Assembly: GCA_900767015.1 (NCBI GenBank) | Contig: CAAFXQ010000283.1 | Span: 1 to 7,241 of the forward strand | Length of the DNA stretch: 7,241 bases | DNA from: Clostridia bacterium | Lineage (GTDB): Bacteria; Bacillota; Clostridia; Oscillospirales; Acutalibacteraceae | Direction: 5' to 3' | Part shown: piece by piece, positions 5,573 through 7,241 of the stretch | Layout of the letters: each line of letters opens with the position of its first letter | Position numbering within the stretch: position 1 is the first letter of the stretch | Translations under genes and position numbers: made by a program | Notes under the pieces: generated by a model | What the model was told of the DNA's origin: nothing | What the model saw: the letters and a program-made list of their open reading frames with translations, nothing else | The model's database searches: none

Positions 5573-5573
5573 T
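5495..5573 (+). terminator. Terminator arm of the alaS T-box
   Basis: A run of seven T (5564-5570), then ATTTATTTT, is preceded by GCAAAAAG (5552-5559). The only strong partner seen for that is CTTTTTGC (5499-5506), extended by wobble pairs to 5495/5563. That partner lies upstream of the T-box core and inside the stem III-like hairpin, so forming the terminator would open that hairpin. The boundaries are a proposal. Confidence 0.55.
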
Positions 5574-5616
5574 TATTTTGTGAATTTTTTCAAGTAACAG
5601 AAAGGATATGATAACA

Positions 5617-7241
5617 ATGCAATGGATGGGACTGAATGAAATCAGAGAAAAGTATCTTTCGTTCTTCGAAAGCAAGGGACATCTTCGTGCGCCGAGCTTC
5701 TCGCTTGTGCCGCAGGGAGACAAGAGCCTGCTTCTGATTAACGCCGGTATGGCGCCGCTGAAAAAGTATTTTACGGGCGAGCTGACTCCGCCGAGAACCA
5801 GAATGACCACCTGCCAGAAGTGTATCCGTACGCCTGATATTGAGCGTGTCGGCATAACGGCACGTCACGGCACATATTTTGAAATGCTCGGTAACTTCTC
5901 GTTCGGCGATTACTTCAAGCATGAAGCGACCGCCTGGGCGTGGGAATTTTGCACCAAAGTTATGGAAATGCCCGTGGATAAGCTTTGGGTCACGATTTAC
6001 GAGGAGGACGACGAGGCTTTTGATATCTGGACAAAGGAAGTCGGCGTTGACCCGTCAAGAATTGTCCGTCTCGGCAAAGAGGACAACTTCTGGGAGCACG
6101 GCTCAGGTCCGTGCGGTCCCTGCTCGGAGATTTATTTCGACAGAGGCGAAAAATACGGCTGCGGCTCTCCGACCTGCGGCCCGGGCTGTGACTGCGACCG
6201 TTATACGGAGTTCTGGAACCTTGTTTTCACACAGTTTGATAACGACGGAAACGGCAATTACAGCCGCCTGAAGTCGTGCAATATCGACACGGGTATGGGT
6301 CTTGAAAGACTTGCTTGTATCATGCAGGGCGTTGACAACCTTTTCGAGGTTGATACCGTCCGCAACATCATGAAGCACGTCATTGATATTGCCGGCGTTA
6401 ACTATCACGACGACGAAAAGAAGGATATCTCGCTTCGTGTTATCACCGACCATATCCGAAGCACAACCTTTATGATAAGCGACGGTGTTATGCCGTCAAA
6501 TGAGGGCAGAGGCTATGTCTTAAGAAGACTTCTTCGCCGTGCCGCCCGTCACGGTAAGCTTTTGGGTATCAACCGTCCGTTCCTTTACGAGATCTGCGAA
6601 ACGGTTATCAAGGAAAACGAAAGCGCCTATCCGAATCTTGTCGAAAAGCATGATTTGATTGTCAAGGTCATCAAAGCAGAGGAGGAAAGCTTCGCCAAAA
6701 CCGTTGATACGGGACTTCAGATGCTTAACACCTTAATCGAAAACCTTGACGGGAAGACTCTTTCGGGCGCCGACGCTTTCAAGCTTCAGGACACCTACGG
6801 CTTCCCGATTGATCTGACGAAAGAGCTTCTTGCCGAAAAAGGCTTAAGCGTTGACGAGGACGAATTCAAGCGTCTTGTCGAAGAAAACCGCAAAATGGCT
6901 CGTGCCGCCCGTAAAGACGCCGGTGCGGAAGCCTGGAAGAGCAGCGGAAACGTGACAAAGGGAATCGAAAAGACCGACTTTGTCGGCTACGAAGCGCTCG
7001 AAAGCGAAAGCAAAATCATCGCTGTTATCGTTGACGGCGAAAAAGCGGAATTTGTTTCCGACGGACAGGACGCAACGCTCGTTCTTGACCGTACCCCGTT
7101 TTACGGCGAAAGCGGCGGTCAGGTCGGCGACACCGGCGTCATCACCTGCGGCGACGCATTGTTCGAGGTTGTTGCGACGACGAAGACCGCCGACGGCGTA
7201 TTCCTTCATCACGGACGCCTTGTAAGCGGCGAAAGCTTAGC
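5617..7241 (+). CDS. alaS: Alanine-tRNA ligase, 3' end beyond the window
   Basis: Class II aminoacyl-tRNA synthetase that joins alanine to tRNA-Ala and edits mischarged Ser or Gly. The first 541 of roughly 880 residues are present. The opening MQWMGLNEIREKYLSFFESK matches the usual clostridial AlaRS start. Motifs in order: NAGM (42-45), motif 2 region FEMLGNFSFGDYFK (88-101), a cysteine-bearing insert CGSPTCGPGCDC (182-193) leading into RYTEFWNLVFTQF, motif 3 DTGMGLERL (224-232), the helical tRNA-binding part with RGYVLRRLLRRAARHGKLLG, and the start of the editing domain FYGESGGQVGDTG (495-507). ATG 5617 is preferred over the in-frame ATGs at 5608 and 5626 because AAAGGA (5601-5606) is 10 nt before it and 5608 would be too close. 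No internal stop. Regulated by the T-box just upstream. Confidence 0.97.
   Translation, partial: MQWMGLNEIREKYLSFFESKGHLRAPSFSLVPQGDKSLLLINAGMAPLKKYFTGELTPPRTRMTTCQKCIRTPDIERVGITARHGTYFEMLGNFSFGDYFKHEATAWAWEFCTKVMEMPVDKLWVTIYEEDDEAFDIWTKEVGVDPSRIVRLGKEDNFWEHGSGPCGPCSEIYFDRGEKYGCGSPTCGPGCDCDRYTEFWNLVFTQFDNDGNGNYSRLKSCNIDTGMGLERLACIMQGVDNLFEVDTVRNIMKHVIDIAGVNYHDDEKKDISLRVITDHIRSTTFMISDGVMPSNEGRGYVLRRLLRRAARHGKLLGINRPFLYEICETVIKENESAYPNLVEKHDLIVKVIKAEEESFAKTVDTGLQMLNTLIENLDGKTLSGADAFKLQDTYGFPIDLTKELLAEKGLSVDEDEFKRLVEENRKMARAARKDAGAEAWKSSGNVTKGIEKTDFVGYEALESESKIIAVIVDGEKAEFVSDGQDATLVLDRTPFYGESGGQVGDTGVITCGDALFEVVATTKTADGVFLHHGRLVSGESL

Overview
The window (about 7.2 kb, mid-range GC) looks like chromosomal DNA from a low-to-mid-GC Firmicute of the class Clostridia, probably an Oscillospirales/Ruminococcaceae-type gut anaerobe. 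The evidence is an alanyl-tRNA synthetase gene behind a T-box leader, an ECF sigma factor paired with a zinc-finger anti-sigma protein that appears to carry a DUF4825-type C-terminus, strong AGGAG-type ribosome binding sites, and a COG2509-type FAD oxidoreductase. No mobile element, CRISPR array, rRNA or tRNA gene was found. This is mostly ordinary housekeeping sequence, and no new multi-gene system is claimed.

Layout from left to right. (1) Bases 1-1500, plus strand: an ECF sigma factor whose 5' end is broken or out of frame, overlapped by its membrane-bound anti-sigma factor. (2) Bases 1517-2216, plus strand: a near-consensus promoter drives a two-gene operon of a small two-helix membrane protein and a YkvA-like DUF1232 membrane protein. 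It ends in a hairpin that can terminate in both directions. (3) Bases 2215-2352, minus strand: a 45-codon open frame without a good start, probably a gene remnant or unusual small gene, ending inside that same terminator. (4) Bases 2378-2704, plus strand: a cysteine-rich 108-residue protein with CC pairs every eight residues, followed by a second two-way terminator. (5) Bases 2754-5226, minus strand: an atypical SDR-family NAD(P)-binding protein downstream of an FAD-dependent oxidoreductase. The oxidoreductase has a perfect TTGACA-N17-TATAAT promoter, and a hairpin separates the two genes. (6) Bases 5295-7241, plus strand: a promoter, an alanine T-box leader, and alaS, which runs off the right edge.

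How the parts work together. The sigma/anti-sigma pair is a typical cell-envelope signalling module. The alaS leader should sense uncharged tRNA-Ala: its UGGU bulge matches the ACCA end of tRNA-Ala. The minus-strand pair may be one transcription unit with a leaky hairpin between the genes. The oxidoreductase and alaS promoters are divergent, with about 68 bp between their -35 boxes.
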